64,000 nucleotides of DNA. Source: Leclercia adecarboxylata (GTDB lineage Bacteria; Pseudomonadota; Gammaproteobacteria; Enterobacterales; Enterobacteriaceae). Positions 55,323-64,000 of the stretch are shown one piece after another. The notes beneath the pieces are model-generated. The model was not told where the DNA came from. It saw only the letters and a program-made list of their open reading frames with translations, and ran no database searches. Both the position numbers and the translations under genes were made by a program. The stretch is from assembly GCF_006171285.1 (NCBI RefSeq), contig NZ_CP040889.1:2852001-2916000 (forward strand), written 5' to 3'. The number at the start of each line of letters is the position of its first letter. Positions within the stretch are counted from its first letter, which is position 1.

Positions 55323-56945
55323 TTAACGATGACGGAATTCACGGTGTTCGCCACCACTGCGGCGCTCAGACATCTGCGCCCGACCGCCGCTGCGTTCGAC
55401 ATTGCGGGCCGTCTGCTGACGGCTCTGCATGCCGCGCTGCTGCTGCGCCTGCCAGTTGGCCGAGCGGCTGTCGTTGCCGCTGAGCGCATTGGCCCGCTGG
55501 TGCGTCTGCATCGCACGCTGTTGGTTCTGTGCGGTGCGCTGCTGAGTTTGTGCCTTGCGGGTGGTCTCCTGGCGTGCCGCCGTACGCTGCGTATCGCGCT
55601 GGGTGCTGGTAGCCCGTTTCGCCGTTTGCGGTCGATCGTTGTCGTATCCGCGGTAGTTGTTGCGCTGGGAGATTTGATTCAGCTGCTTATTTGCCGCCTG
55701 ACGCTGCCCGTCGCGGGTGGCAGGACGCGCCGTCTGCGACAGGTTTTTACCCGTTGAACGCTCCATCTGGGTCATTGCCGCCTGGCGCTGGGCGTCGCGG
55801 TTGGCACCACCCTGCGGGGCAGCTGTGCTGAGGCTGGTGGTATTCCGGCGCACCGCAGGCGTGTTCTGCGCGTAGCGATTATTTAGCTGGCTGGAGGCAT
55901 AAGGCACGCCGCCGCGATAGGCCGGGTTGTGCTGCCAGCCACGATTGGCATCAAGCCGCTCCCCGCTGATTTTATTGAAGTTATCCACGTTGATATTGAT
56001 GTTGTTATCACCGTTTCGCGAATAACCGCCGTGGTGATCGTCATCGTGGTGATGGTGATCCCAGTCGTCATCGTCATCCCAGTCGATGTTGCTGAAGATG
56101 GCGTAGGTCGTCGCCACGCCGAGACTAAAGCCAAGCCCTTTGACCAGGCTGTCGGTGAACTGCTCCCCCGGAGGCGGCGGCAGATAGACCGGCGGATAGC
56201 TGGTGTTAGGCCAGGTGCCGTAGACCGTGCTGGGGTTGTAGGTCGGGACGTAAACTACCTGCGGATCGGCGGATTCAATCTTGATGACCGTCGGGGCAGG
56301 GGCCGGGGTTGATGTGGTCGATGTGGATGTGGTGGACGATGAGCTCACTTTGGCGGGCTCGGTTTTCGTCACGGTGGTCACCTTCTGCTGCGGCGTGGAC
56401 TGCAGCGCGCCGGTCTGCTGCGCCAGCAGACGTAAGCGCTGGACGGAGTCCATCACATCCTTCGGCTGGGCCAGAAACGCATCGCCGAGACTCTGCACCC
56501 ACGGCGGGTTTTCCCCCATCAGCGACATCAGCTGCGGGAAGGCGACCAGCGATTTCACGCTCGGATCCCAGGGCTGCCCGGCGACGGCCTGAATAGCCGC
56601 ATCCCCCTGCATGCGCGGGTTGTCACGCGACCACTGCGCCGCCTGTATCACGTTCGTCGGATAGGTTGCGGCCATTAAAATCTGCGACAGCAGGGCATCC
56701 GGATAGAGCGCGATGGGTGCCACCCACTGGTCGATCTGCGCGGCGGTATAGACCACCGGCGCGGGTTGCCCCTGAGCCGGTGCAGGAGCTGATGCAGTTT
56801 GTGCTGTCGGTGCGGGCTGTGCCGGCGGTGGTGGCTGAGTGACGGTCTCAGGCGCACGGCTGTTGACGTAGACAACGCCAGATGCGGCTAACAGCCCGGC
56901 GCTACACAGGAGAACAAGCAGATGTGGCTTAAAGGGCAACTTCAT
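55323..56945 (-). CDS. yacH: DUF3300 envelope protein, YacH-like
   Basis: A protein of 540 residues (E. coli YacH about 617). An N-terminal signal or anchor (residues 8-26) is followed by a Pro/Ala-rich linker (38-65), the DUF3300 domain (about 68-285, IDQWVAPIALYPDALLSQIL), a striking Asp/His-rich stretch (288-305) and a long Gln/Arg/Thr-rich C-terminal half with low complexity (365-540). It has the same position as E. coli yacH, between lpd and acnB. Function is unknown; the acidic/His segment could bind metal, an inference only. A possible -10 TATACT lies on the minus strand at 56999-56994. Confidence 0.82.
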   Translation of the reverse strand: MKLPFKPHLLVLLCSAGLLAASGVVYVNSRAPETVTQPPPPAQPAPTAQTASAPAPAQGQPAPVVYTAAQIDQWVAPIALYPDALLSQILMAATYPTNVIQAAQWSRDNPRMQGDAAIQAVAGQPWDPSVKSLVAFPQLMSLMGENPPWVQSLGDAFLAQPKDVMDSVQRLRLLAQQTGALQSTPQQKVTTVTKTEPAKVSSSSTTSTSTTSTPAPAPTVIKIESADPQVVYVPTYNPSTVYGTWPNTSYPPVYLPPPPGEQFTDSLVKGLGFSLGVATTYAIFSNIDWDDDDDWDHHHHDDDHHGGYSRNGDNNININVDNFNKISGERLDANRGWQHNPAYRGGVPYASSQLNNRYAQNTPAVRRNTTSLSTAAPQGGANRDAQRQAAMTQMERSTGKNLSQTARPATRDGQRQAANKQLNQISQRNNYRGYDNDRPQTAKRATSTQRDTQRTAARQETTRKAQTQQRTAQNQQRAMQTHQRANALSGNDSRSANWQAQQQRGMQSRQQTARNVERSGGRAQMSERRSGGEHREFRHR

Positions 56946-57125
56946 AGTAAGACTCCGACGAAAGCGAGGCCGTGAGGCGTTTACGTTGCCGCGAGTATAT
57001 GCACCCGGGTATTACTTTTTTGACTTAAACTGGGAACCGTTGCGAATGGCCTGATAAAGAGTGTGAGCAGTTATTACACAGATTATATCCGATGGCGAAA
57101 AACGCGTTGGGGTATTCAAACCCGC

Positions 57126-57243
57126 TTGCAAGTCATCTTATTGCGTAGCAAAATCTTTCTCGTTGGGGTTTTGCCACAAATCTGCCAACCCGGTGTGCTA
57201 CCACCGCAAGGCAACAAACTAACCGCTTAAGGGCGGTTTTTTT
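57126..57243 (+). ncRNA. Putative small RNA or leader upstream of acnB
   Basis: An intrinsic terminator at 57221-57243 (AACCGC, 6-base loop, GCGGTT and seven T) sits in a gap where no plus-strand gene ends. A weak promoter candidate, TTGCAA (57126-57131), 17 bases, CAAAAT (57149-57154), would start a transcript of about 80 nt near 57161. No open frame of note lies within. The terminator is clear; the transcript is inferred. Confidence 0.4.
57221..57243 (+). terminator. Intrinsic terminator without an upstream annotated gene
   Basis: Arms AACCGC (57221-57226) and GCGGTT (57233-57238), then a T-run (57237-57243). The nearest genes are yacH (starting at 56945, opposite strand) and acnB (57456). 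Confidence 0.75.
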
Positions 57244-57326
57244 GTGCCTGAAATTCTTCCCGCCTCGCCGCTATACCATGCTTAACGATTCAGCAAACAA
57301 TTTAATGTTGCTTTTTTGTAAACGGA

Positions 57327-57355
57327 TTAACACTGTCTGAAAATCCTGCTATGCT
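57327..57355 (+). promoter_or_regulatory. acnB promoter
   Basis: TTAACA (57327-57332), exactly 17 bases, then TATGCT (57350-57355). This is a strong sigma-70 match, giving a leader of about 95 bases before the GTG start. Confidence 0.75.
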
Positions 57356-57455
57356 GCCCGACGCGGTATCGGGCATATACCCTACAAACTGCTGTCTCAC
57401 AGGAGCGTGAAGAGAACGCCCGCCGCATATGACAATGAGAGCGAGGAGAACCGTC

Positions 57456-60053
57456 GTGCTAGAAGAATACCGTAAGCACGTAGCAGAACGTGCCGCCGAG
57501 GGGATTGTACCCAAACCTTTAGATGCAACCCAAATGGCCGCGCTCGTCGAGCTGCTGAAGAATCCGCCAAAAGGCGAAGAAGAATTCCTGTTAGATCTGT
57601 TGATCAACCGCGTACCGCCAGGCGTAGATGAAGCTGCCTACGTAAAAGCCGGTTTCCTTGCTGCGATTGCCAAAGGCGAAGCAACCTCCCCACTGGTTAC
57701 CCCTGAAAAAGCGATTGAACTGCTCGGCACCATGCAGGGTGGTTACAACATTCATCCGCTGATTGATGCGCTGGACAGCGACACGCTGGCGCCGATTGCC
57801 GCTAAAGCCCTGTCCCACACGCTGCTGATGTTCGATAACTTCTACGACGTAGAAGAGAAAGCCAAAGCGGGCAACCGCTATGCGAAGCAGGTTATGCAGT
57901 CCTGGGCTGATGCCGAATGGTTCCTGAGCCGCCCTGCGCTTGCAGAAAAAATGACCGTCACCGTCTTCAAGGTGACCGGTGAAACCAACACCGATGACCT
58001 GTCTCCGGCACCGGATGCCTGGTCACGCCCGGATATCCCACTGCACGCCCTGGCGATGCTGAAAAACGCCCGTGAAGGCATTGAGCCGGATCAGCCAGGC
58101 GTGGTCGGCCCGATCAAACAGATCGAAGCGCTGGCACAGAAAGGCTTCCCGCTGGCGTACGTCGGTGACGTGGTCGGGACCGGTTCTTCCCGTAAATCGG
58201 CAACCAACTCCGTGCTGTGGTTCATGGGTGATGATATCCCGAACGTGCCGAACAAACGCGGCGGCGGTCTGTGCCTCGGCGGTAAAATCGCACCTATCTT
58301 CTTCAACACCATGGAAGATGCCGGCGCACTGCCAATTGAAGTGGACGTTAACAACCTGAACATGGGCGACGTGATTGACGTTTACCCGTTCAAAGGTGAA
58401 GTGCGTAACCACGAAACCAACGAGCTGCTGGCGAGCTTTGAACTGAAAACCGACGTGCTGATCGACGAAGTGCGTGCTGGTGGCCGTATCCCGCTGATCA
58501 TCGGTCGTGGCTTGACCACCAAGGCGCGTGAAGCGCTGGGTCTGCCGCACTCAGACGTATTCCGTCAGGCGAAAGACGTGGCGGAAAGCGACCGTGGTTA
58601 CTCTCTGGCGCAGAAAATGGTAGGCCGCGCGTGCGGCGTAGCCGGTATCCGTCCGGGTGCCTACTGCGAGCCGAAGATGACCTCCGTGGGCTCTCAGGAC
58701 ACCACCGGTCCAATGACCCGTGACGAACTGAAAGACCTGGCGTGCCTGGGCTTCTCTTCTGATCTGGTGATGCAGTCCTTCTGCCATACAGCGGCCTATC
58801 CGAAGCCGGTTGACGTCACCACCCACCACACCCTGCCAGACTTCATCATGAACCGCGGCGGTGTCTCCCTGCGTCCGGGCGACGGCGTTATCCACTCCTG
58901 GCTGAACCGTATGCTGCTGCCAGATACCGTGGGTACCGGTGGTGACTCCCACACCCGTTTCCCGATTGGGATCTCCTTCCCGGCGGGCTCCGGCCTGGTG
59001 GCGTTTGCCGCTGCGACCGGCGTAATGCCGCTGGACATGCCGGAATCCGTTCTGGTGCGTTTCAAAGGTAAAATGCAGCCGGGCATCACCCTGCGCGACC
59101 TGGTGCATGCGATCCCGCTGTACGCTATCAAGCAGGGCCTGCTGACCGTTGAGAAGAAGGGCAAGAAGAACATCTTCTCTGGCCGTATCCTCGAGATCGA
59201 AGGTCTGCCGGATCTGAAAGTGGAGCAGGCGTTCGAACTGACCGATGCGTCCGCTGAGCGTTCTGCTGCCGGCTGTACCATCAAGCTGAACCAGGCGCCA
59301 ATCGAAGAGTACCTGACCTCCAACATCGTGCTGCTGAAGTGGATGATTGCAGAAGGCTACGGCGACCGCCGTACGCTGGAGCGTCGTATTCAGGGCATGG
59401 AGAAATGGCTGGCGGATCCACAGCTGCTTGAAGCCGACGCTGATGCAGAATATGCCGCAGTGATCGACATCGATCTGGCCGACATTAAAGAGCCAATCCT
59501 GTGTGCGCCGAACGATCCGGACGACGCGCGTCTGCTCTCTGACGTTCAGGGCGACAAGATTGACGAAGTGTTCATCGGCTCCTGCATGACCAACATCGGT
59601 CACTTCCGTGCGGCCGGTAAGCTGCTGGATACCCATAAAGGCCAGCTGCCAACCCGTCTGTGGGTGGCTCCGCCAACCCGTATGGACGCGGCGCAGCTGA
59701 CCGAAGAGGGTTACTACAGCGTGTTTGGTAAGAGCGGTGCGCGTATCGAAATCCCTGGCTGTTCCCTCTGTATGGGTAACCAGGCGCGCGTGGCGGACGG
59801 TGCGACGGTGGTTTCCACCTCTACCCGTAACTTCCCGAACCGTTTAGGTACGGGGGCAAACGTCTACCTGGCCTCTGCGGAGCTGGCGGCGGTTGCGGCG
59901 CTGATTGGCAAACTGCCAACGCCGGAAGAGTACCAGACCTTTGTGGCTCAGGTTGATAAGACTGCGGTGGATACCTATCGCTATCTGAACTTCGACCAGC
60001 TCTCTCAGTACACCGAGAAAGCGGACGGGGTTATCTTCCAGACTGCAGTATAA
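57456..60053 (+). CDS. acnB: Aconitate hydratase B / 2-methylisocitrate dehydratase
   Basis: A protein of 865 residues from the GTG at 57456, the E. coli length ([16 protein letters not shown]); GAGGAGAA at 57443-57450 supports this start over an in-frame ATG at 57429. It is the main TCA-cycle aconitase. An N-terminal HEAT-like domain comes first, then the swivel domain and the iron-sulfur domains with cluster ligands Cys in [11 protein letters not shown] (near 710) and the pair in PGCSLCMGN (near 769 and 772). Confidence 0.98.
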   Translation: MLEEYRKHVAERAAEGIVPKPLDATQMAALVELLKNPPKGEEEFLLDLLINRVPPGVDEAAYVKAGFLAAIAKGEATSPLVTPEKAIELLGTMQGGYNIHPLIDALDSDTLAPIAAKALSHTLLMFDNFYDVEEKAKAGNRYAKQVMQSWADAEWFLSRPALAEKMTVTVFKVTGETNTDDLSPAPDAWSRPDIPLHALAMLKNAREGIEPDQPGVVGPIKQIEALAQKGFPLAYVGDVVGTGSSRKSATNSVLWFMGDDIPNVPNKRGGGLCLGGKIAPIFFNTMEDAGALPIEVDVNNLNMGDVIDVYPFKGEVRNHETNELLASFELKTDVLIDEVRAGGRIPLIIGRGLTTKAREALGLPHSDVFRQAKDVAESDRGYSLAQKMVGRACGVAGIRPGAYCEPKMTSVGSQDTTGPMTRDELKDLACLGFSSDLVMQSFCHTAAYPKPVDVTTHHTLPDFIMNRGGVSLRPGDGVIHSWLNRMLLPDTVGTGGDSHTRFPIGISFPAGSGLVAFAAATGVMPLDMPESVLVRFKGKMQPGITLRDLVHAIPLYAIKQGLLTVEKKGKKNIFSGRILEIEGLPDLKVEQAFELTDASAERSAAGCTIKLNQAPIEEYLTSNIVLLKWMIAEGYGDRRTLERRIQGMEKWLADPQLLEADADAEYAAVIDIDLADIKEPILCAPNDPDDARLLSDVQGDKIDEVFIGSCMTNIGHFRAAGKLLDTHKGQLPTRLWVAPPTRMDAAQLTEEGYYSVFGKSGARIEIPGCSLCMGNQARVADGATVVSTSTRNFPNRLGTGANVYLASAELAAVAALIGKLPTPEEYQTFVAQVDKTAVDTYRYLNFDQLSQYTEKADGVIFQTAV

Positions 60054-60060
60054 AACCTGA

Positions 60061-60150
60061 CCCCTCACCCTAACCCTCTCCCCATAGGGGAGAGGGAACA
60101 ATTACACCCTCTCCCCTTTGGGGAGAGGGCCAGGGTGAGGGGTATTTTTT
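60061..60150 (+). terminator. Double-hairpin repeat terminator after acnB
   Basis: Outer 23-base arms (60061-60083 and 60120-60142, nearly complementary) can form one large stem. Alternatively two small perfect hairpins form, CCCTCTCCCC/GGGGAGAGGG at 60074-60096 and again at 60107-60129. A T-run follows (60145-60150). CCCTCACCCTAACCCTCTCC-type elements recur between genes in enterobacteria. This one begins seven bases after the acnB stop. Confidence 0.8.
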
Positions 60151-60234
60151 ATTTTCATTCCTTCCACCCGTTCCGCTTTTTTTCTTCCTCCGGGCTGCGA
60201 TAATTACTGCAAGAGCTTTGCAGAGGAAAATACT

Positions 60235-60597
60235 ATGGATTACGAATTTCTGCGTGATATCACCGGTGTGGTGAAAGTGCGTATGTCGATGGGCCACGAA
60301 GTGGTCGGTCACTGGTTCAATGAGGAAGTGAAAGAGAACCTGAGCCTGCTCGATGAAGTGGAACAGGCTGCACGCACGGTAAAAGGCAGTGAACGATCCT
60401 GGCAACGTGCCGGCCATGAATACACGCTGTGGATGGACGGCGAAGAGGTCATGGTTCGCGCCAATCAGCTGGAGTTTTCCGGCGACGAGATGGAAGAGGG
60501 GATGAGCTACTACGATGAAGAGAGTCTGTCGCTGTGCGGCGTAGAGGATTTTCTGCAGGTGGTAGCGGCCTACCGCGAGTTTGTGAAACAGAAATAA
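60235..60597 (+). CDS. yacL: YacL family protein (UPF0231)
   Basis: A protein of 120 residues, nearly identical to E. coli YacL ([20 protein letters not shown]). It is acidic, without signal peptide or membrane segment. Function is not established. It is preceded by AGAGGAAAA and stands alone between acnB and the convergent speD. Confidence 0.95.
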   Translation: MDYEFLRDITGVVKVRMSMGHEVVGHWFNEEVKENLSLLDEVEQAARTVKGSERSWQRAGHEYTLWMDGEEVMVRANQLEFSGDEMEEGMSYYDEESLSLCGVEDFLQVVAAYREFVKQK

Positions 60598-60627
60598 TAT
60601 CAGGAGCGTCCCTGCTCCAGACGGGTC

Positions 60628-61422
60628 TTATACGGTCGCGATATTGCGGCCGTAGTAAATTTCACGCATCTCTTTCCACAGAAGGTCGGTAATGACCTTG
60701 CGCTCTTCTTCGCTTAAATCTTCCGGCCGGGTATGGAACATGTAGTGCTTAAGATCGAACTCCTTAAGCAGCATCTTGGTATGGAAGATATTCTCCTGAT
60801 AGACGTTCACATCCATCATGTCATACAGCGCTTTCATATCCTCGGACATGAAGTTCTGAATCGAGTTAATTTCATGATCGATAAAGTGCTTCATACCGTT
60901 GATATCACGGGTAAAGCCGCGCACACGATAGTCGATGGTCACGATGTCAGACTCAAGCTGATGAATTAAGTAATTCAGCGCATTGAGCGGGGAGATCACG
61001 CCGCAGGTCGAGACTTCAATATCGGCGCGGAAGGTACATAACCCGCCTTCAGGATGGCTCTCCGGGTAGGTATGCACGCAGATATGGCTTTTATCGAGAT
61101 GGGCTACCACCGCCTCCGGCAGCGGGCCGGGGTGCTCGGTATGGTCGATGAGCCCAGGATCAACGGGCTCTTCGCTGACCAGAATGGTCACGCTGGCGCC
61201 CTGGGGTTCATAATCCTGACGGGCGATGTTCAGGATATTGGCGCCGATAATAGAGCAGGTTTCTGACAGGATCTCGGTCAGTCGGTTGGCGTTATAGAGT
61301 TCATCGATATAGGCGATATAACCATCGCGCTCTTCCGCCGTTTTTACATAGCAGATATCGTAAATACAAAAACTCAGGCTTTTGGTCAGGTTGTTAAAGC
61401 CATGCAGTTTCAGCTTTTTCAA
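60628..61422 (-). CDS. speD: S-adenosylmethionine decarboxylase proenzyme
   Basis: A protein of 264 residues if started at TTG 61422 ([15 protein letters not shown]), the E. coli length. The alternative GTG at 61431 would overlap the speE stop and add three residues. A GAGGGGG ribosome site lies at better spacing from the TTG. The proenzyme cuts itself at Lys111-Ser112 ([13 protein letters not shown]), and Ser112 becomes the pyruvoyl cofactor. It supplies decarboxylated AdoMet to SpeE for spermidine synthesis. Confidence 0.95.
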   Translation of the reverse strand: MKKLKLHGFNNLTKSLSFCIYDICYVKTAEERDGYIAYIDELYNANRLTEILSETCSIIGANILNIARQDYEPQGASVTILVSEEPVDPGLIDHTEHPGPLPEAVVAHLDKSHICVHTYPESHPEGGLCTFRADIEVSTCGVISPLNALNYLIHQLESDIVTIDYRVRGFTRDINGMKHFIDHEINSIQNFMSEDMKALYDMMDVNVYQENIFHTKMLLKEFDLKHYMFHTRPEDLSEEERKVITDLLWKEMREIYYGRNIATV

Positions 61423-61427
61423 TTCAT

Positions 61428-62285
61428 TCACCCCCTCAGAGCATCTTGCAAATATTGTGGTAAGGCAAAGGCTGCGGTATGCACGGCCGGATTGTAGTAG
61501 CGGCAGGCCAGATTCGCCTGCTGGAAGCGCGCCTGAATAATGCCGGTAGAGAGATGGCGCAGGGCTTCGTTGTCCGTCGCCCAGGCAAAGGTCATCACGC
61601 CGCCGTAGTAGGTCGGGATCGCCGCCTGGTAGAAGCTGACGTCAGTAAAGTAGTGGCTCAGCTTACGGTGGCTGTCGATGGCCTCGTCCTGCTGCAGGAA
61701 GCAGACGCCGTTCTGCGCCACGAAGACACCGCCGGGATTCAGGCAGCGTTTGCAGCCCTCGTAGAACGCCGAGGTAAACAGGCTCTCCCCTGGCCCAATC
61801 GGGTCGGTGCAGTCGGAGATGATCGCATCGAAGGTGCGCGTCGTCTGGTTAACAAAATTAACGCCATCGTCGATGACCAGCGTGAAACGCGGATCGTCGT
61901 AGCTACCGGCATTGTGGTTAGGCAGATACTGGCGACAGAAGGAGACCACGCCAGCGTCGATCTCGACCATGGTGATGCTTTCGATGGATTTGTGGCGGGA
62001 CACTTCGCGCAGCATAGCGCCGTCGCCGCCGCCGATAATCAGCACATGTTTCGCGTTGCCGTGCGCCAGCAGCGGGACGTGAGTCATCATTTCATGATAG
62101 ATGAATTCATCACGTTCTGTGGTTTGCACCACGCCATCCAGCGCCATCACCCGGCCAAAGGCCGCGTTTTCGAAAATGATCAGATCCTGATGATCGGTTT
62201 TCTCATGATAGAGCACGTTATCAATGGCAAAGTACTGCCCAAAATGGTCATGCAGCGTTTCATGCCACACATTTTTTTCGGCCAT
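61428..62285 (-). CDS. speE: Spermidine synthase
   Basis: A protein of 285 residues (E. coli 288; the last residues are shorter). It transfers an aminopropyl group from decarboxylated AdoMet to putrescine. The [11 protein letters not shown] loop (near 85-95), catalytic Asp in [10 protein letters not shown] (near 158) and [14 protein letters not shown] near the start are conserved. A near-perfect ribosome site AAGGAGGT (62301-62294) lies eight bases upstream. It is first in speE-speD. Confidence 0.98.
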   Translation of the reverse strand: MAEKNVWHETLHDHFGQYFAIDNVLYHEKTDHQDLIIFENAAFGRVMALDGVVQTTERDEFIYHEMMTHVPLLAHGNAKHVLIIGGGDGAMLREVSRHKSIESITMVEIDAGVVSFCRQYLPNHNAGSYDDPRFTLVIDDGVNFVNQTTRTFDAIISDCTDPIGPGESLFTSAFYEGCKRCLNPGGVFVAQNGVCFLQQDEAIDSHRKLSHYFTDVSFYQAAIPTYYGGVMTFAWATDNEALRHLSTGIIQARFQQANLACRYYNPAVHTAAFALPQYLQDALRG

Positions 62286-62343
62286 GGGATGATACCTCCT
62301 TTGTTAACACCCGCTTAAAACGGGGGCAACATCATAGCTAACA

Positions 62344-62365
62344 ATGACCGTGGTTGCACGGTCAT
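62344..62365. terminator. Hairpin between yacC and speE
   Basis: Perfect 9-base arms ATGACCGTG (62344-62352) and CACGGTCAT (62357-62365) with a 4-base loop, 30 bases past the yacC stop (minus strand). No T-run follows on the minus strand, so it may be a weak yacC terminator or part of the speE leader. Confidence 0.45.
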
Positions 62366-62395
62366 AAATTCAGCAAAGGGGCATCGGGAGAAGAG

Positions 62396-62743
62396 TTACT
62401 TAACGTAGGCGAGGAGGCTCAGCGAGTCGCGAGCCAGGGCTTTACATTTTTTTGCCGTAGGGATGCCGATGCCGCTGAGATCGCGGTAGCTGTCTTCACC
62501 GAGGGTTTTCATATCGAAACTGTCGTAGTTGCTCAGATCCCACTGGTTCTGCTGAGCAAAAAAGACCAGTGCGCGACGGATCTGGCCGTTAGGTAAGTTC
62601 TGGTAGCCGCAGTCGTTTTTCAGAAACACAAACACCGCCGTTAAATCCGCCATATCTTCGGCTTCATTTTCACTCAGCGCATAGCTGTTTGCGCAGCCCA
62701 TCATTAGTGTGGTGAACAGGATTGTTCGGAAAAACGTCTTCAT
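62396..62743 (-). CDS. yacC: YacC, exported PulS/OutS-like protein
   Basis: A protein of 115 residues from the ATG at 62743 ([22 protein letters not shown]), the E. coli YacC length; a longer upstream frame (to 63010) runs into cueO on the other strand and lacks homology. It has a signal peptide, probably cut after SYA; MMGC resembles a poor lipobox. It belongs to the family of type II secretion pilotins (PulS/OutS). Two cysteines remain in the mature part (NDCGYQN, KKCKAL) and could form a disulfide. Confidence 0.93.
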   Translation of the reverse strand: MKTFFRTILFTTLMMGCANSYALSENEAEDMADLTAVFVFLKNDCGYQNLPNGQIRRALVFFAQQNQWDLSNYDSFDMKTLGEDSYRDLSGIGIPTAKKCKALARDSLSLLAYVK

Positions 62744-62823
62744 TGCTTCTACCAATACGTCACGGAAATTCAACGTTAGCACACTTCCCGCCGGTGCGAC
62801 GATCTTTATTATTGCTGCTTTTC

Positions 62824-62854
62824 TTGACCTTCCGGCAAGGGGAGGGTTTATGCT
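62824..62854 (+). promoter_or_regulatory. CueR-type cueO promoter
   Basis: -35 TTGACC (62824-62829) and -10 TATGCT (62849-62854) are separated by 19 bases, the overlong spacer typical of MerR-family control. Between them is the dyad ACCTTCC-N7-GGAGGGT (62827-62847), close to the CueR operator of E. coli copA and cueO. Confidence 0.9.
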
Positions 62855-62888
62855 CAGGAGATCGACTGCTGCGAATAAGGAGATGAAC

Positions 62889-64000
62889 ATGCAACGCCGT
62901 GATTTTTTAAAATATTCTGCCGCCCTGGGTGTCGCCAGTGCGCTTCCGCTCTGGAGCCGCGCGGCTTTTGCCGCCGACCGGCCCGTTTTGCCTATCCCGA
63001 ATTTACTCACCCCGGATGCGCGTAATCAGGTGCGCCTGGTGGTGCAGGCGGGCAAAACCACGTTTGGACCACACAACGCCACCACCTGGGGCTATAACGG
63101 CAACCTGCTGGGCCCGGCTATCCAGCTGCGCAAGGGAAAAGCGCTGACCGTTAACATCCACAACACCCTGAACGAAGAGACCACCGTCCACTGGCACGGT
63201 CTGGAAGTGCCGGGAGAGGTAGACGGCGGCCCGCACGGCATCATTAAGCCAGGCGGCCAGCGGACGGTGACCTTTACGCCGGATCAGCGGGCGGCAACCT
63301 GCTGGTTCCATCCCCATCAGCACGGCAAGACCGGGCATCAGGTGGCGATGGGATTAGCCGGTCTGGTCCTGATTGATGATGACGAAAGCCGCCTGCTGCG
63401 CCTGCCGAAGCAGTGGGGCATCGACGATGTGCCGGTAGTCGTGCAGGACAAGAAATTTACCGCCGACGGGCAAATTGACTATCAGCTGGATGTGATGAGC
63501 GCCGCGGTGGGCTGGTTTGGCGACACCCTGCTGACCAACGGGGCGATTTACCCCCAGCACAATGCGCCGAAAGGCTGGCTGCGCCTGCGACTGCTCAACG
63601 GCTGTAACGCCCGCTCGCTCAACTTCGCCGCCAGCGATAAGCGACCGCTATACGTCGTTGCCAGCGACGGCGGGCTGCTGGCTGAGCCGGTTAAAGTGAC
63701 CGAACTGCCGATGCTGATGGGCGAGCGTTTTGAAGTGCTGGTGGACATCAGCGACGGCAAGCCGTTTGACCTGATTACTCTGCCGGTGAGCCAGATGGGG
63801 ATGGCGGTGGCGCCATTCGATAAACCGCAGCCGGTGCTGCGCATTCAGCCGCTGCTGGTCACCGCCTCGGGCGCGTTGCCGGATACGCTGGCCAAAATGC
63901 CCGCTCAGCCGTCGCTCGAAGGCCTGACCCAGCGCAAGCTCCAGCTGTCGATGGATCCGATGCTCGATATGATGGGCATGCAGGCATTGATGAAGAAGTA
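62889..64000 (+). CDS. cueO: Multicopper oxidase CueO, 5' part (cut by window edge)
   Basis: The first 370 residues of a protein expected to be about 516-535 long. A twin-arginine signal (Arg3-Arg4, RRDFLK) exports the folded enzyme to the periplasm, where it oxidises Cu(I). Copper ligands HWH (101-103) and HPHQHG (141-146) are present; the C-terminal copper motifs lie beyond the window. The last visible residues ([10 protein letters not shown]) begin the Met-rich copper-binding insert. AAGGAG (62877-62882) precedes the ATG. It is controlled by a CueR-type promoter. Confidence 0.97.
   Translation, partial: MQRRDFLKYSAALGVASALPLWSRAAFAADRPVLPIPNLLTPDARNQVRLVVQAGKTTFGPHNATTWGYNGNLLGPAIQLRKGKALTVNIHNTLNEETTVHWHGLEVPGEVDGGPHGIIKPGGQRTVTFTPDQRAATCWFHPHQHGKTGHQVAMGLAGLVLIDDDESRLLRLPKQWGIDDVPVVVQDKKFTADGQIDYQLDVMSAAVGWFGDTLLTNGAIYPQHNAPKGWLRLRLLNGCNARSLNFAASDKRPLYVVASDGGLLAEPVKVTELPMLMGERFEVLVDISDGKPFDLITLPVSQMGMAVAPFDKPQPVLRIQPLLVTASGALPDTLAKMPAQPSLEGLTQRKLQLSMDPMLDMMGMQALMKK

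Noticed and set aside
58551..59636. Minus-strand open frame of 361 codons opposite acnB
   Set aside because: Shadow of acnB, for the same codon-bias reason.

Overview
This is a chromosomal core segment from a member of the Enterobacteriaceae. Gene order and protein sequences follow the Escherichia/Salmonella backbone from sgrR to cueO almost without a break. The AmpD tail (Lys-Glu-Met-Thr) and the extra sugar-hydrolase locus point towards the Enterobacter/Lelliottia/Leclercia side of the family, but the species cannot be fixed from this window alone. I see no prophage, transposase, CRISPR array, tRNA or rRNA.

Layout. 1-1665: glucose-phosphate stress locus (5' end of sgrR, the SgrS RNA with its encoded peptide SgrT, and setA). 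1682-6607: leucine operon leuLABCD on the minus strand, with promoter, leader peptide and attenuator. 7162-10780: leuO and the ilvIH acetolactate synthase III operon. 10907-11911: cra. 12430-29343: the division and cell wall (dcw) cluster mraZ-rsmH-ftsL-ftsI-murE-murF-mraY-murD-ftsW-murG-murC-ddlB-ftsQ-ftsA-ftsZ, read as one tightly packed block behind a promoter with a three-repeat MraZ operator. 29445-34333: lpxC, secM-secA and mutT. 34368-41334: yacG-zapD-coaE on the minus strand, guaC on the plus strand, then hofC-hofB-ppdD (type IV pilus-like) and nadC on the minus strand. 41422-42836: ampD-ampE. 42855-45213: an accessory pair, a GH43 arabinosidase/xylosidase and a GPH-family sugar symporter. 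45375-54461: aroP, then the pyruvate dehydrogenase genes pdhR-aceE-aceF-lpd, with an ERIC repeat between pdhR and aceE. 54517-56945: two envelope proteins of unknown role (DUF2950 and DUF3300/YacH). 57456-60597: acnB and yacL. 60628-62743: speDE and yacC. 62889-64000: the 5' part of cueO behind a CueR-type promoter.

Functional themes. Branched-chain amino acid synthesis (leu, ilvIH, LeuO) lies beside the carbon-flux regulator Cra. The dcw cluster supplies the cytoplasmic steps of peptidoglycan synthesis, lipid I/II formation and the septal machinery, followed by lipid A commitment (LpxC) and protein export (SecA, tuned by SecM stalling). AmpD recycles muropeptides. PdhR-regulated pyruvate dehydrogenase feeds the TCA cycle, which includes AcnB. 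SpeED makes spermidine.

The window is mostly conserved core genome and I found no convincing new multi-gene system. The items most worth a second look are an intrinsic terminator without a gene upstream of acnB (a possible small RNA), the Asp/His-rich DUF3300-DUF2950 pair, a hairpin with a T-run inside the dcw cluster between murG and murC, the ERIC element inside the pdh operon, and a double-hairpin terminator after acnB.
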